Numbered from the stretch's first letter, positions 8,520-16,882 are shown. The stretch: DNA of 64,000 bases from Actinomycetes bacterium (GCA_023460975.1 JAEWOG010000045.1:62001-126000); one strand, 5' to 3'. Made by a program: numbers and translations. The notes: generated from the sequence alone by a model not told the origin.

Positions 8520-8526
8520 GCAGCCG

Positions 8527-9591
8527 TCAGGCCACCTCGAAGCCCACGCCCAACTCACGCATGGACTCCACGTCGCGGGCCAGATCGATGGCCTGTTCGG
8601 GGTACGACACCCCCGCACGGGGCCGAGCCCGTCCCAACTCCAGGACCCGCTCGACCTGACCCACCAGACTCGCTGCGGCCAGGTGGGCGCGGCCGGCGGG
8701 GTCTCGTACGGTCAGGTGCCGCACCACGTCGCCCCGATAGGCGCTCACCCGGACCTCGTGCGGAGCGCCGGCGGCCGCGGGCACGTGCAGGAGCCCTGCG
8801 CGCAGTCGCCGCGGGAGGAAGGTCCACGCGCCCGTCCCGACCAGCAGCGCCAGGCCGGTGGCGCGGGGACGGTCGTCGTACGCCATCCGCACGGCCACGC
8901 CCATCGCCACCTTGGCTTCGTAGAGCGTGTCCTGCTCCCCGCTGGAGAGGCGTCGAGCGCGGAAGCGCCCGGCATCAAAGGCGACCGAACGCGGCTCCGC
9001 GAACCCCCGCGCCAGCCGTCGCTGCCCTCCCTGCCACACCGCCATGCTGCGGTGCAGGTCCGCCAGCGACGCGGCCGCTGCCGGTCCGACGCGGTCGTCG
9101 TGGCGGATGAGGCCGTGGAGGGTGAGGTGGTCGTACGGCTCGTCCTCACCCAGCAAGGACGTCGCCGCGACGGCGACCGCGCTGGCGGCCCAGCCGACCG
9201 GCAACACGACCGGGACCTGCGCTCCTGAGGCGGCCACCAGGTCGAGGACCGGGTCCACCGCAAGCACCTGCTCGGAGGCGTCGACGACGGGGACCCCGCG
9301 CTCCAACGCGCCCCCGAGGAGGGTCAGCTGCGGATCTCCGGACAGCACGAGGACGGCGTCCAGCGACCCAGACGCCAGGGGCGAGGCCGCGGCGAGCGGG
9401 TCGGGTCCCGTGACGTCCATCCGCACCGCCGTCGCGTTCGGCAGGTCCGCGGCGACCGCCTCGGCCTGCGCCAGGTCGCGGCCGGAGACCAGAAGTCGTA
9501 CGCCCTCGTGGCGCCGCGCGAACATCGCACAGAACTGCCGACCCACCACCCCGGATCCGCCCGCCACGAGGACGGTCCGCGGCTCACGCAT
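8527..9591 (-). CDS. Saccharopine dehydrogenase-like NAD(P)-binding protein
   Basis: 354 residues with an N-terminal Rossmann fold: VLVAGGSGVVGRQF (~residues 7-20) is the dinucleotide-binding loop, followed by an SGRD segment typical of short epimerase or saccharopine-reductase-like folds. The rest has no motif I can assign to a reaction, so it is a predicted oxidoreductase of unknown substrate. ATG 9591 is preferred over ATG 9609 because AGGAG stands 5 bases before it. It converges on pheA across the miniature element and G-tract. Confidence 0.65.
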   Translation of the reverse strand: MREPRTVLVAGGSGVVGRQFCAMFARRHEGVRLLVSGRDLAQAEAVAADLPNATAVRMDVTGPDPLAAASPLASGSLDAVLVLSGDPQLTLLGGALERGVPVVDASEQVLAVDPVLDLVAASGAQVPVVLPVGWAASAVAVAATSLLGEDEPYDHLTLHGLIRHDDRVGPAAAASLADLHRSMAVWQGGQRRLARGFAEPRSVAFDAGRFRARRLSSGEQDTLYEAKVAMGVAVRMAYDDRPRATGLALLVGTGAWTFLPRRLRAGLLHVPAAAGAPHEVRVSAYRGDVVRHLTVRDPAGRAHLAAASLVGQVERVLELGRARPRAGVSYPEQAIDLARDVESMRELGVGFEVA

Positions 9592-9659
9592 CGGGTCTCC
9601 TCGGGTCATCGTGGCGGCGGCCCGACCAGCATGCGGCCACCCGAGGCGGACCTTATTCC

Positions 9660-10832
9660 ATGGCCCCGCGCCCCACTGCGTGGCAGCCTGTGCAGGTGAG
9701 CGATCTCGACCGCGTCCGTGAGTTGTTCCTCGCCGTCAACGGCGCGCACCCCATGACCGCTGCTGACGACGCGTACGTCCGCGAGCACTTCGTCGAAGCC
9801 TCCCCCACCTCGGTGCAGCTCATGCTGGCGGGGCAGGCGTCCCTGCCGGCGTACCTGCTCTCGGACGGGACCCCGATGGTCCCCAAGGACCACCTCAAGA
9901 TGGTCGAGATCACGGGCGACGCGGCCCTCGTGGCCGACTGGTTCCGCAGCTGCTGGCCCGACGACCCCGAGCACGCCCAGCGCGAGTGGGAACGCCACCT
10001 CACCGGCCGCCGCGTCGACCTGACCGATTCGGACGGCGTCGCGGTGATGCGCGCCGAGCGCGTCATCGCGCAGGCCAGCGCGGCCCTCGATGTCCTGATC
10101 CGCGACCCCCGCGACGACCTCGGCCGGGCGAGCCTGTGGGAGGCGCTCTTTGGCAGCGTGGGCGTGCGTGGCCTCGACACGTTGCTGCGCCCGATGACCG
10201 CGTACGACCGCCTCCGGTTCGACGAGGAGCCGCCCCGACAGCGGTGGGTCGACCGCCTCAGCGAGCGCTGGTTCTCGCCCGCTCCCGCCCCGACGCCGAT
10301 CCACACGGACCGCCTCGTCCTGCGCCCGCCGCGGCCCACCGACAGCGCGACCCTGGCCGCGGCGTACGCCGACCCCGCCTTCGTGGAGGGCCTGCTCACG
10401 CCGCCCCACATCCGCCCCGAGACGGACGCGATGTCGTGGTGGCGATCCCAGCCGGACGACGGCCCCCACCGCGCGCTGCCGCTGGTCATCGAGCGCGAAG
10501 GGCGCGTCGTGGGCGACCTCATCATCATGCTGCAGGAGGTCGGCCTCCTGACGGCCGAACTGGGCTGGACCCTGGTGCCGTGGGAGGGCGGGCAGGGATT
10601 CGCCGTCGAGGCGGCGCAGGCGGCGATGGCCACCGCCTTCACCCACTACGGCGTCCGCCGGGTGCGCGCCAGTCTCGACGCCGACAACGCCCGCTCGGCG
10701 GCGCTCGCCGAGCGGCTCGGCATGTCCTTGGAGGTCTTCCGGGTGGAGGACTTCTGGTCCAAGGGGCGCTTCACCTCCACCTACGAGTACGCGATCACCC
10801 GGGAGGAGTGGCTCGCCCGAACCACGCAGTAG
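9660..10832 (+). CDS. Two-domain protein with C-terminal GNAT acetyltransferase
   Basis: 390 residues. From ~residue 212 to the end it is a RimJ/RimL-type GNAT N-acetyltransferase: a TDRLVLRPP opening strand, acetyl-CoA-binding strand and loop around GWTLVPWEGGQGFAVEA (~residues 303-319), and an NARSAALAERLGM helix. The N-terminal ~200 residues are a separate domain that I do not recognise with certainty (possibly of the DUF6058 type). The acceptor could be an amine metabolite or a protein. GTG 9696 is an alternative start; neither start has a strong ribosome-binding site. Confidence 0.7.
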   Translation: MAPRPTAWQPVQVSDLDRVRELFLAVNGAHPMTAADDAYVREHFVEASPTSVQLMLAGQASLPAYLLSDGTPMVPKDHLKMVEITGDAALVADWFRSCWPDDPEHAQREWERHLTGRRVDLTDSDGVAVMRAERVIAQASAALDVLIRDPRDDLGRASLWEALFGSVGVRGLDTLLRPMTAYDRLRFDEEPPRQRWVDRLSERWFSPAPAPTPIHTDRLVLRPPRPTDSATLAAAYADPAFVEGLLTPPHIRPETDAMSWWRSQPDDGPHRALPLVIEREGRVVGDLIIMLQEVGLLTAELGWTLVPWEGGQGFAVEAAQAAMATAFTHYGVRRVRASLDADNARSAALAERLGMSLEVFRVEDFWSKGRFTSTYEYAITREEWLARTTQ

Positions 10833-10895
10833 TCGGGCCCGGCTCAGGCGCCGAACTCCTGAAACGCGCCGGTGCCGAGAAGTACCCTCTGGCCC

Positions 10896-11813
10896 ATGCG
10901 ACTCAAGCCGGGCCGACCCGACATCTCCGCGTACGCCGACCGCTTCGCTGTGCCGCGGGCCTCCGGCGAGTTGTCGGTGACCTTCCTGGGGGTCGCGACC
11001 GTCCTGCTCACCGACGGCACCAGCGCCGTGATGACGGATGGCTTCTTCTCCCGCCCGAGCCTGCCGCGGGTCGCGGTGACCAAGCTGTCGCCCGACCTGG
11101 CGCGCATCGACGCTGCCCTGGCCCGGGCTGGCGTGACGACCCTCGAGGCGGTCGTCCCGGTCCACACGCACTACGACCACGCGCAGGACTCCGCGGTGGT
11201 CGCGCAACGCACCGGTGCCGCGCTCGTGGGTGGCCCCTCTGCCGTCCAGGTCGGCCGAGGCAGCGACCTGCCGGCCGATCGGATCCGCGAGGTCGCCAGC
11301 GGCGAGTCCGTACGTCTGGGCGCCTGGACCCTCGCGTTCACTGCCTCCGAACACTGCCCTCCGGACCGCTTCCCCGGGGCGATCACGACCCCGGTCGTCC
11401 CCCCGGTGAGCGCCCGCGCGTACCGCTGCGGCGATGCCTGGTCGATCGTCGCCACGCACGACTCAGGCCGTACGGCCCTGCTCCAGGGCAGCGCCGGCTA
11501 CGTGCCCGGAGCCTTGGCCACTCAGTCCGCCGAGGTCGCCTACCTCGGTGTCGGCCAACTCGGCGTCCAGCCGGAGTCCTACATCGAGGCGTACTGGGAG
11601 CACACGGTGGGCGCCGTCGGAGCGACGGTGGTCGTGCTGACCCACTGGGATGACTTCTTCCGAGGCCTCGACAAGCCGCTGCGGGCTCTGCCGTACGCCG
11701 GAGACGACCTGGACGTGACGATGCGCGTCCTGGATCGCCTGGCTGCGCGCGACGGGGTGCGAATCCTCTTCCCGACGGTGTTCGAGCGCGAGGACCCCTG
11801 GGCGCTGGTCTGA
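10896..11813 (+). CDS. Metallo-beta-lactamase-fold hydrolase
   Basis: 305 residues. The metal motif HTHYDHAQD (~residues 90-98) is the HxHxDH signature of the MBL fold, and further candidate ligands are His at TASEHCPP (~151) and near VVLTHWDDF (~248). No signal peptide is evident, so it is probably cytosolic. Relatives include UlaG-like lactonases and lipid hydrolases; the substrate is not deducible. ATG 10896 has TACCCT seven bases upstream, consistent with a leaderless message. Confidence 0.8.
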   Translation: MRLKPGRPDISAYADRFAVPRASGELSVTFLGVATVLLTDGTSAVMTDGFFSRPSLPRVAVTKLSPDLARIDAALARAGVTTLEAVVPVHTHYDHAQDSAVVAQRTGAALVGGPSAVQVGRGSDLPADRIREVASGESVRLGAWTLAFTASEHCPPDRFPGAITTPVVPPVSARAYRCGDAWSIVATHDSGRTALLQGSAGYVPGALATQSAEVAYLGVGQLGVQPESYIEAYWEHTVGAVGATVVVLTHWDDFFRGLDKPLRALPYAGDDLDVTMRVLDRLAARDGVRILFPTVFEREDPWALV

Positions 11814-11872
11814 TCCTCGCGGGTCCGCAACTTTTGTGAGGCACGGCGCATCCCACCTTCAGGAGGTGCGGG

Positions 11873-12856
11873 ATGCGTCGATTGCTGGAGGGCCTCGTGG
11901 GGGTTGCCCTCGCTCTTGCCGTAACGGGATGCACCTCGGCTGGCCCGGGTGCGGACGAGGGGGTCGCGCCCGGGCCAGCGCCTGCCCGTCTGGACGCCCT
12001 CCCCGCCGGGGAGCAGGCCCGTCTGGCGTACGTGCGCGACACCGAGCTCGTGCTGCCCGACGGGGAGAGGATCGAGGTGCCCACCGGCTCCCGCGTGGTG
12101 CAGGGCGGCGGTCAGGTGTTGGTCGTCGACGTCCCTGAGGGTCCGGGGATCAGGCCCGCCGACGGGGCCGTACGCAGCAGGGTCCGAGCCGTCGAGGGCG
12201 GACGCCTGCAGTCCGTGACGTTGGATGCCGTGGGGTTGCCGGTCATCTCGGCCGACGGCGCGGTCGTCGCCTGGGCGGGGACGGGTCCGGACGGCAGGGT
12301 GTTCGTGGACCGGTGGCAGCGGGACGGCTCCAGGTCTGGCTCGCAGCGCATCGAGGTCGCGTTCTCGCCCACCTGCTGCACACGGTCGTTCGCTCTGGCG
12401 GGGGTCACCGAGGACGGGGTCACGTACGGCTCGGGGGGCGGCGCGACCTGGGCGGCGCCCCTCGACGTGCGCACTCCTCCAGCCCCCGTGGATCTCGACG
12501 GCGACGCGCTGCTCCAGGTCACCGGCGACGGCGGGATGCTCACGGTGGGGGCATCCGGGACGAGGTTCGGCCGACTGCGCGAGGAACGGTTCGTCGCCAT
12601 CGCGGAGGTCGACGGCTGGGCCACGGCGCTGGTCTCGCCGGATGCCCAGTCGATGGTCCTGCTGGGGGCACGCTCGGTCATCGTGCGCGACCTCGGCGAC
12701 GGCACCAACCAGACGGTGCTCGACGTCGGCGACCAGACGGTCGACATCGTGGGCTGGGAGGACGACACCTCGGTCCTGCTCAGCCTCGCCGAGTCACCGG
12801 GTGTTCCTGCGGCCCGTTGTCACACGGACGGCACCTGCGAGTCGGTCGGGGACTGA
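11873..12856 (+). CDS. Predicted lipoprotein with beta-propeller-like repeats
   Basis: 327 residues. A signal peptide with lipobox VTGC (Cys20) predicts lipid attachment at the outer face of the membrane. The mature part is rich in beta strands with repeated VVSADG-, VSPDA- and VGWEDD-like turns resembling TolB/WD40-type propellers. It has paired cysteines (CC ~residue 164; Cys near the C terminus) that could form disulfides. Function unknown. A strong AGGAGG ribosome-binding site precedes ATG 11873. Confidence 0.7.
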   Translation: MRRLLEGLVGVALALAVTGCTSAGPGADEGVAPGPAPARLDALPAGEQARLAYVRDTELVLPDGERIEVPTGSRVVQGGGQVLVVDVPEGPGIRPADGAVRSRVRAVEGGRLQSVTLDAVGLPVISADGAVVAWAGTGPDGRVFVDRWQRDGSRSGSQRIEVAFSPTCCTRSFALAGVTEDGVTYGSGGGATWAAPLDVRTPPAPVDLDGDALLQVTGDGGMLTVGASGTRFGRLREERFVAIAEVDGWATALVSPDAQSMVLLGARSVIVRDLGDGTNQTVLDVGDQTVDIVGWEDDTSVLLSLAESPGVPAARCHTDGTCESVGD

Positions 12857-12882
12857 GCGACGAGGTGCCCGGAAAATTGGAG

Positions 12883-12924
12883 GACCCAGTTGATGCTGAC
12901 GGGGGACACAACACCAACTGGGTC
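12883..12924. terminator. Hairpin between convergent lipoprotein and SEC-C genes
   Basis: GACCCAGTTG (12883-12892) and CAACTGGGTC (12915-12924) form a perfect 10-bp stem with a 22-base loop, 27 bp after the lipoprotein stop. There is no T tract. It most likely ends transcription from both sides, but the long loop is unusual. Confidence 0.5.
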
Positions 12925-13004
12925 TGAAACGAACTCTAGGTGAGGATCTGGCGAAATCGCAGCCAGTCCAACGAATTTCAATCAGAGCATGGCGCGAATC
13001 ACAC

Positions 13005-13931
13005 TCAGCGGATCGTCACCTGACGGTTGACGAGTCCCTGGCGTGCGGACCGCTCCTCAGAGGTGAGGTCCTCGGTCGCGGCAAGGGCCTCGTCGAGCGC
13101 AGCCTTGAATGCGGCAGCAGGCTCCTCGAGCGCCGCCGCGCCCGTGCCCACCGGGAGGTCCCACACGGGGACGACGAGGCCGTGGGCACGGAAATATCCC
13201 ACCAAGCGACCCTCGTCGATCAAGGTGTCCTTGCCCGCAGCACGCAGACGGGCGAGCGCGTCGAGCAGCGTGTCCTCGTCCTCGGCCATCACCCACCGCA
13301 GGTGCTCCTTGGTGCCGACGTTGGTCCAGTACGCCGAGTCCACCGACGCGAGGCGCTCGGTCGGCATCGCGGCCTCGTTGGCCTGCTCGAGCGCGGCCTC
13401 CATCGCGGCATCCCGCTCGACATCGTCGATCCAGTACGCGAAGCCCTCGTGCACCGTCACGTCGAGGGTCGTGTTGCTGACCAGGTCCTGGAGCCGCTTG
13501 CCGGGCCCCGGAGCGGATGTCAGGCCGACAATGCCGGGCTCCTCGGTCGCCAGCGCGGCCTCGAGCACGGCGCCCAGGTCGCGGGCAGGGTCGCCGTACG
13601 AGTGCTGCACCTGCAGCCCCAGCCAGATCGCGCCCGACTCGCGCACCATCGCGGGCGCGGCCATCGGCAGCAGGGTCGCCAGACGGACCTCGCGGTCGCC
13701 CTCGAGGAGGGTGAGCGTCGCGGTCGCGGCGGGCACCAGCTCGCGCATCGCGATGACGTCGGCCTCACCGGCCAGGCCCTCGAAGGGGCGCTTGACCAGA
13801 CGGGGACCACCGGCCGAGCCGTGGCAGTTCTTGTACCTCAGGCCCGAACCGCACGGGCAGGGCTGGCGAGGGCCGACCGCACCCTCAGCGGTCTCGGCGG
13901 GCTGGCGCTGCTTGCGTGACTTCTTGGCCAT
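13005..13931 (-). CDS. DUF5926-type protein with N-terminal SEC-C zinc motif
   Basis: 308 residues. A lysine/arginine-rich start (AKKSRKQRQ) is followed by the SEC-C zinc-binding motif CPCGSGLRYKNCHG (~residues 25-38), the motif found at the SecA C terminus and in many stand-alone proteins. The remaining ~270 residues match the DUF5926 pattern as I remember it; function unknown. The zinc tail suggests protein or ribosome binding, which is an inference. ATG 13931 has TAGGTT seven bases upstream. It is in the same orientation as the GDPD gene upstream. Confidence 0.72.
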   Translation of the reverse strand: MAKKSRKQRQPAETAEGAVGPRQPCPCGSGLRYKNCHGSAGGPRLVKRPFEGLAGEADVIAMRELVPAATATLTLLEGDREVRLATLLPMAAPAMVRESGAIWLGLQVQHSYGDPARDLGAVLEAALATEEPGIVGLTSAPGPGKRLQDLVSNTTLDVTVHEGFAYWIDDVERDAAMEAALEQANEAAMPTERLASVDSAYWTNVGTKEHLRWVMAEDEDTLLDALARLRAAGKDTLIDEGRLVGYFRAHGLVVPVWDLPVGTGAAALEEPAAAFKAALDEALAATEDLTSEERSARQGLVNRQVTIR

Positions 13932-13969
13932 GCGGCACAACCTACCGGGGACGTACGACAGCCGCGGGC

Positions 13970-14803
13970 TCAGCCCCGCTCGACGCCGAGCAGTTGGAGC
14001 ATGTGGTCGGGGCGGTCGCTGATGACGGCACTGACCCCGAGATCGAGGCACAGGTTGAGCTGCTCGGCAGTGTTGACCGTCCACACGTGGATCTCGCGGT
14101 CGTCCTTGAGCAGGTGCCGCCCGAGCCCCGGATGATCGACGAGCTCCTTGATGCCGGGCCCGATGATCCAGTCGTCCCCCACGATCGGGCGCAGCATCGG
14201 CCAGTGGTGCGCCTTCTCCACCAGCATCACCACGTCGAGTTCGGGGGCGAGCTTCTTGACCCGACTGATCGCGTTGAAGGAGAAGCTCATGATCCGCGCC
14301 GGAGAGCCCGCCTTCTCCCAGCCGAAGTCGGCCAGCAACTCCACCAGGCGACGCTCCACCAGGCCTGCGTACCGGGTGGGGTGCTTCGTCTCGATCGCCA
14401 GTTCGACGCGGCGGTCGTAGTCGGCGACCGTCTCCAACAGCTTGCGCAGCGTCAGCACTCGGCCCGCGCCGGGATCCCGCTCGGGGGCTTCGTCGTCCAT
14501 GTCGGCCCACGGGTTCTTCCACGACGCGAAGTCGAGCTGGTCGAGGTCGGCGAGGTTCATCGTGGACACGACACCCTTGTGGGAGGCCGTACGCCGCAGG
14601 TCCCGGTCGTGCACGCACACGAGGTGTCCGTCGGCGGTCAGTCGTACGTCGCACTCAAGGCCCTCGGCGCCCTCCTCGAGCGCCTTCACGTACGCCGCCA
14701 ACGTGTGCTCGGCCGTGGTGTGGCTGCTGCCGCGGTGGGCGACCACCTGAGGACGCACGGAGCGGCGACGCGGGATGCCTGAGGGGCGAGCAGCTCGGGG
14801 CAT
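13970..14803 (-). CDS. Glycerophosphodiester phosphodiesterase
   Basis: Hydrolyses glycerophosphodiesters to glycerol-3-phosphate and an alcohol. 277 residues of a GDPD-type TIM barrel: VVAHRGSSHTTAEHTLAA (~residues 20-37) includes the catalytic His and the early Glu, LECDVRLTADGHLVCVHD (~49-66) carries the metal-binding Glu/Asp and the second catalytic His, and WTVN (~244) is the usual late strand. No signal peptide is seen, so it is probably cytosolic. A palindromic repeat array begins 40 bp upstream of its start, inside its promoter region. Confidence 0.88.
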   Translation of the reverse strand: MPRAARPSGIPRRRSVRPQVVAHRGSSHTTAEHTLAAYVKALEEGAEGLECDVRLTADGHLVCVHDRDLRRTASHKGVVSTMNLADLDQLDFASWKNPWADMDDEAPERDPGAGRVLTLRKLLETVADYDRRVELAIETKHPTRYAGLVERRLVELLADFGWEKAGSPARIMSFSFNAISRVKKLAPELDVVMLVEKAHHWPMLRPIVGDDWIIGPGIKELVDHPGLGRHLLKDDREIHVWTVNTAEQLNLCLDLGVSAVISDRPDHMLQLLGVERG

Positions 14804-15231
14804 AGAGCGAGCATCGCACGCCCACCCTTCCGGTCAAGGCAACGCGTCATACAAACCGCGTCCGCCCCGGGCCCGCGTCATACAAACCGGTGCCCGCCCC
14901 GGGGCTCGCGTCATACGAACCGGTGCCCGCGTCATACAAACCGCGCCCGCCCCGGGTCCGCGTCATACAAACCGGTGCCCGCCCCGGCCCGCGTCATACA
15001 AACCGCGCCCGCCCCGGGCCCGCGTCATACAAACGGTGCCCGCCCCGGCCCGCGTCATACAAACCCGCACCAGTACGTTCGGGAACGTATGACGCGCCGC
15101 TCGACCACACGAGAACGTATGACGCGCCGCTCAACCACACGAGAACGTATGACGCGCCGCTCAACCATGCGGGAACGTATGACGCACGCCCAGCGCCACG
15201 AACCCAGCGCCACCAGCCCAGAGCCGTACGC
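14804..15231. other. 428-bp intergenic region filled by a repeat array
   Basis: Apart from the array at 14844-15185 only short flanks remain. A plus-strand reading frame runs through, but its protein would be a monotonous Pro/Arg/Tyr repeat dictated by the DNA repeats, so I do not call a gene. Confidence 0.7.
14844..15185. repeat. Phased GCGTCATAC array 1 (8 direct, 4 inverted half-sites)
   Basis: Direct copies of GCGTCATAC start at 14844, 14875, 14908, 14929, 14960, 14991, 15022 and 15052. Inverted copies (GTATGACGC) end at 15095, 15125, 15155 and 15185. Spacings are 31, 33, 21, 31, 31, 31 and 30, then 30, 30 and 30, close to two or three helical turns. Where orientation flips, 15052-15095 is a 44-bp unit with 9-bp inverted arms. 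Spacer sequence is CG-rich and partly conserved. It lies upstream of the GDPD gene and downstream of the TMEM165-like gene. Confidence 0.85.
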
Positions 15232-15810
15232 TCAGAAGACGCCGGCCCCGTCGAGGATCAGGATCAGACCGAAGATCGCGAACAGCACCGCGGCGCCGAT
15301 CTTGATCGCCTTCTCGGGCAGGTTGCGGCCGAGCAGTGCGCCGACGCCGATGGCGAGCGCGTCGGCGGCGACCATGCCGAGTGTCGAGCCGATCCACGTG
15401 CCGAGCCAACCCTCCTGGGTGGCCAGGGTGATCGTGGCGAGCATCGTCTTGTCGCCCAACTCAGCGAGGAAGAACGCCGTGCCGACGGCGACGATCGCCA
15501 TACCGGTCGAGTTGCGCGCCTTCGCGGCCTCGTCCTCGGTCAGTTCGTCCCCGCGCAACGTCCAGGCGGCGAAGGCGAAGAACGCGACGCCCGCGACGAT
15601 CGAGATCCAGTTCTGGTAGTCCGCGAACGCGTCGCCGATCCAGTACCCGATCCCCACCGACGCCAGGTGCACGATCGCCGTCGCCGCCGTGATGGCGATG
15701 AGGACGTCGCGGACCTTGTAGCGCGCAGCGAAGGTCATCGCCATCAGCTGGGACTTGTCGCCGAGCTCGGCCACGAAGATGACCGCGGTGCTCAACAGGA
15801 AGGCGTACAT
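15232..15810 (-). CDS. TMEM165/GDT1 (UPF0016) family manganese exporter
   Basis: 192-residue membrane protein with two homologous halves, each of about three helices and each carrying the family signature: AELGDKSQL (~residues 14-22) and AELGDKTML (~114-122), whose acidic residues bind Mn2+ or Ca2+. Bacterial members export manganese. ATG 15810 follows GGAGA at good spacing. Upstream lie a candidate manganese riboswitch (15898-15987) and two hairpins, so expression is predicted to rise with Mn2+. Confidence 0.9.
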   Translation of the reverse strand: MYAFLLSTAVIFVAELGDKSQLMAMTFAARYKVRDVLIAITAATAIVHLASVGIGYWIGDAFADYQNWISIVAGVAFFAFAAWTLRGDELTEDEAAKARNSTGMAIVAVGTAFFLAELGDKTMLATITLATQEGWLGTWIGSTLGMVAADALAIGVGALLGRNLPEKAIKIGAAVLFAIFGLILILDGAGVF

Positions 15811-15825
15811 GAGGTTCTCCTCTTG

Positions 15826-15842
15826 CTCCGGCCGGGCCGGAG
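15826..15842 (-). promoter_or_regulatory. Hairpin just 5' of the ribosome-binding site of the Mn exporter gene
   Basis: CTCCGGCC and GGCCGGAG form a perfect 8-bp stem around one base, ending six bases before the GGAGA ribosome-binding site. It may be part of the riboswitch output. Confidence 0.45.
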
Positions 15843-15864
15843 GTGAGCCCTGGAGGGACGCGCC

Positions 15865-15901
15865 TTCGACCAGGCACGTCATGACATGCGAACTGGTCGA
15901 A
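15865..15901 (-). terminator. Expression-platform hairpin of the Mn riboswitch
   Basis: On the minus strand TTCGACCAG (15901-15893) pairs perfectly with CTGGTCGAA (15873-15865). The 5' arm reuses the TTCG of the aptamer's closing P1 strand CTTTCG, so this hairpin and the folded aptamer exclude each other. That arrangement predicts Mn2+ turns the gene on by preventing the hairpin. There is no long U tract, so the output may be termination or an effect on translation. Confidence 0.5.
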
Positions 15902-15987
15902 AGTCTCGTCCGCCACCGCTGGTGGCCTGCCGTGCCGGACCCGGAGGTCAGTGTGTCGACACGACTGTTGGGGACTACTCCCTTTCG
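15898..15987 (-). ncRNA. Manganese-sensing (yybP-ykoY) riboswitch aptamer
   Basis: Read 5'-3' on the minus strand, the 90 nt begin CGAAAGGGAGTAG and end GGACGAGACTTTCG. CGAAAG and CTTTCG close the P1 stem, GGGAGTAG matches the metal-binding L1 loop, and GACGAGACTTT matches the L3 side of the yybP-ykoY family. Between them are a P2-like hairpin (GTGTCGACAC core) and a P3 region containing GCCACCAGCGGTGGC. This aptamer class is known to bind Mn2+ and to precede UPF0016 and other Mn-efflux genes, which is the gene found here. Confidence 0.8.
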
Positions 15988-15993
15988 CCGAGG

Positions 15994-16023
15994 ACCTTAG
16001 CCGTACGCCCCCGCGAAGTCGAA
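15994..16023 (-). promoter_or_regulatory. Promoter of the Mn riboswitch-exporter transcript
   Basis: Minus-strand TAAGGT (15999-15994) is a -10 box ending exactly six bases before the first aptamer base (15987). TTCGAC (16023-16018) stands 18 bp further upstream as a -35 box. The match between predicted transcription start and aptamer edge supports both calls. Confidence 0.55.
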
Positions 16024-16083
16024 ACCCGCCCGTCGTTGGTTGAGCCTGTCGAAACCCCCGCGTCTCGACAAGCTCGACGAACG
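16015..16083. repeat. REP-like repeats (GGTTGAGCCTGTCGAAACC family), copies near 16.05 kb
   Basis: GGTTGAGCCTGTCGAAACC (16038-16056) is followed by the inverted partner CTCGACAAGCTCGAC (16064-16078), with a partial GTCGAAACCC at 16018. The same family occurs near 36.5, 37.4, 57.0 and 60.7 kb. It lies just downstream of the IclR gene's stop. Confidence 0.7.
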
Positions 16084-16086
16084 CCC

Positions 16087-16863
16087 TCAGGCCAACGCCC
16101 GACGCCGGGCGAGGGTGGCCGCAATCCCCGCCGCCGCGGCGTGGACGGAGGCGGCGTGCTCAGCCGGCCGGAACCGCGTGACCAGTCCCGCCACGCTCAC
16201 CGCCGCCACTGGCCGGTCGGCTTCGTCGAGCACCGGCGCGGCGACGCAGGCGAGCCCGGCCCGGCTCTCCTCAAACTCGTACGCCACCCCCGCCTCCTTC
16301 ACGCCGTCCAACTGCTGGCGCAGGCGACCGGGGGCGACGACCGTACGGGGCGTGAAGCGCTCCATCGGCCCCGCGAGCACCGCGATCCGGTCCTCCTCGG
16401 GCGCGTACGCCAGCAGCGCCTTCCCGATCGCGGTCGCGTGCACCGGCATCCGGCCCCCGATGCGCGAGGGCGCGTTGACCTGTCGGTGCCCGCCGAACTT
16501 CGCCACGTAGACCACGTGCGAGCCCTCCCGCAGCCCCAGGTGGACGGTCTCGTGGGTGCGCTCGTACAGGTCCTCCATGAACGGCGTGGCCACCTCCATC
16601 AGCGTCCGCTCGACCGAAGCCCGCATGCCGAGCTCGAACAGGTGCGAGCCCAGGTGGTAGTCCCCATCGACCCGCACCAGCAGCCGCGCGGCCACCAGAT
16701 CCCCGGCCACCCGGTGCAGCGTGGCCTTGGGCAGCCCCGTACGACGCTGCAGCTCAGCGAACCCCACCCCCGCGTCGTCGGCCGCGAAGGCCTCCAGCAC
16801 GGTCATCACCTTGCCCAGCACGGACGCGGGGTCGAGGAGGCGCTCCGGCTCGGCGGTGGTCAT
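16087..16863 (-). CDS. IclR-family transcriptional regulator
   Basis: 258 residues. The N-terminal winged helix-turn-helix is clear (FAELQRRTGLPKATLHRVAGDL, ~residues 34-55, with PKATLHR the recognition helix). The C-terminal IclR effector domain contains VYVAKFGGHRQV and PVHATAIGKALLAY. It is divergent from the hydratase-dehydrogenase-aldolase operon, with a perfect 17-bp palindrome between them, so it very probably controls that operon and itself in response to an aromatic or keto-acid effector. ATG 16863 is chosen because it begins the conserved domain with a short lead. Confidence 0.88.
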   Translation of the reverse strand: MTTAEPERLLDPASVLGKVMTVLEAFAADDAGVGFAELQRRTGLPKATLHRVAGDLVAARLLVRVDGDYHLGSHLFELGMRASVERTLMEVATPFMEDLYERTHETVHLGLREGSHVVYVAKFGGHRQVNAPSRIGGRMPVHATAIGKALLAYAPEEDRIAVLAGPMERFTPRTVVAPGRLRQQLDGVKEAGVAYEFEESRAGLACVAAPVLDEADRPVAAVSVAGLVTRFRPAEHAASVHAAAAGIAATLARRRALA

Positions 16864-16882
16864 GACGCCATGATGCCCCGAA

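Noticed and set aside
13932..14654. Upstream extension of the SEC-C protein through the GDPD gene
   Set aside because: It overlaps the GDPD gene in another frame; ATG 13931 with a -10 box fits the protein family start.
14844..15185. Array could be a CRISPR locus
   Set aside because: The repeated unit is only ~9-14 bp, spacers are also repeated rather than unique, orientation flips within the array, and no cas gene is near.
14890..15846. 318-codon plus-strand frame through array 1 and the exporter gene
   Set aside because: Product is a Pro/Arg/Tyr repeat dictated by DNA repeats and then antisense to a well-supported gene.
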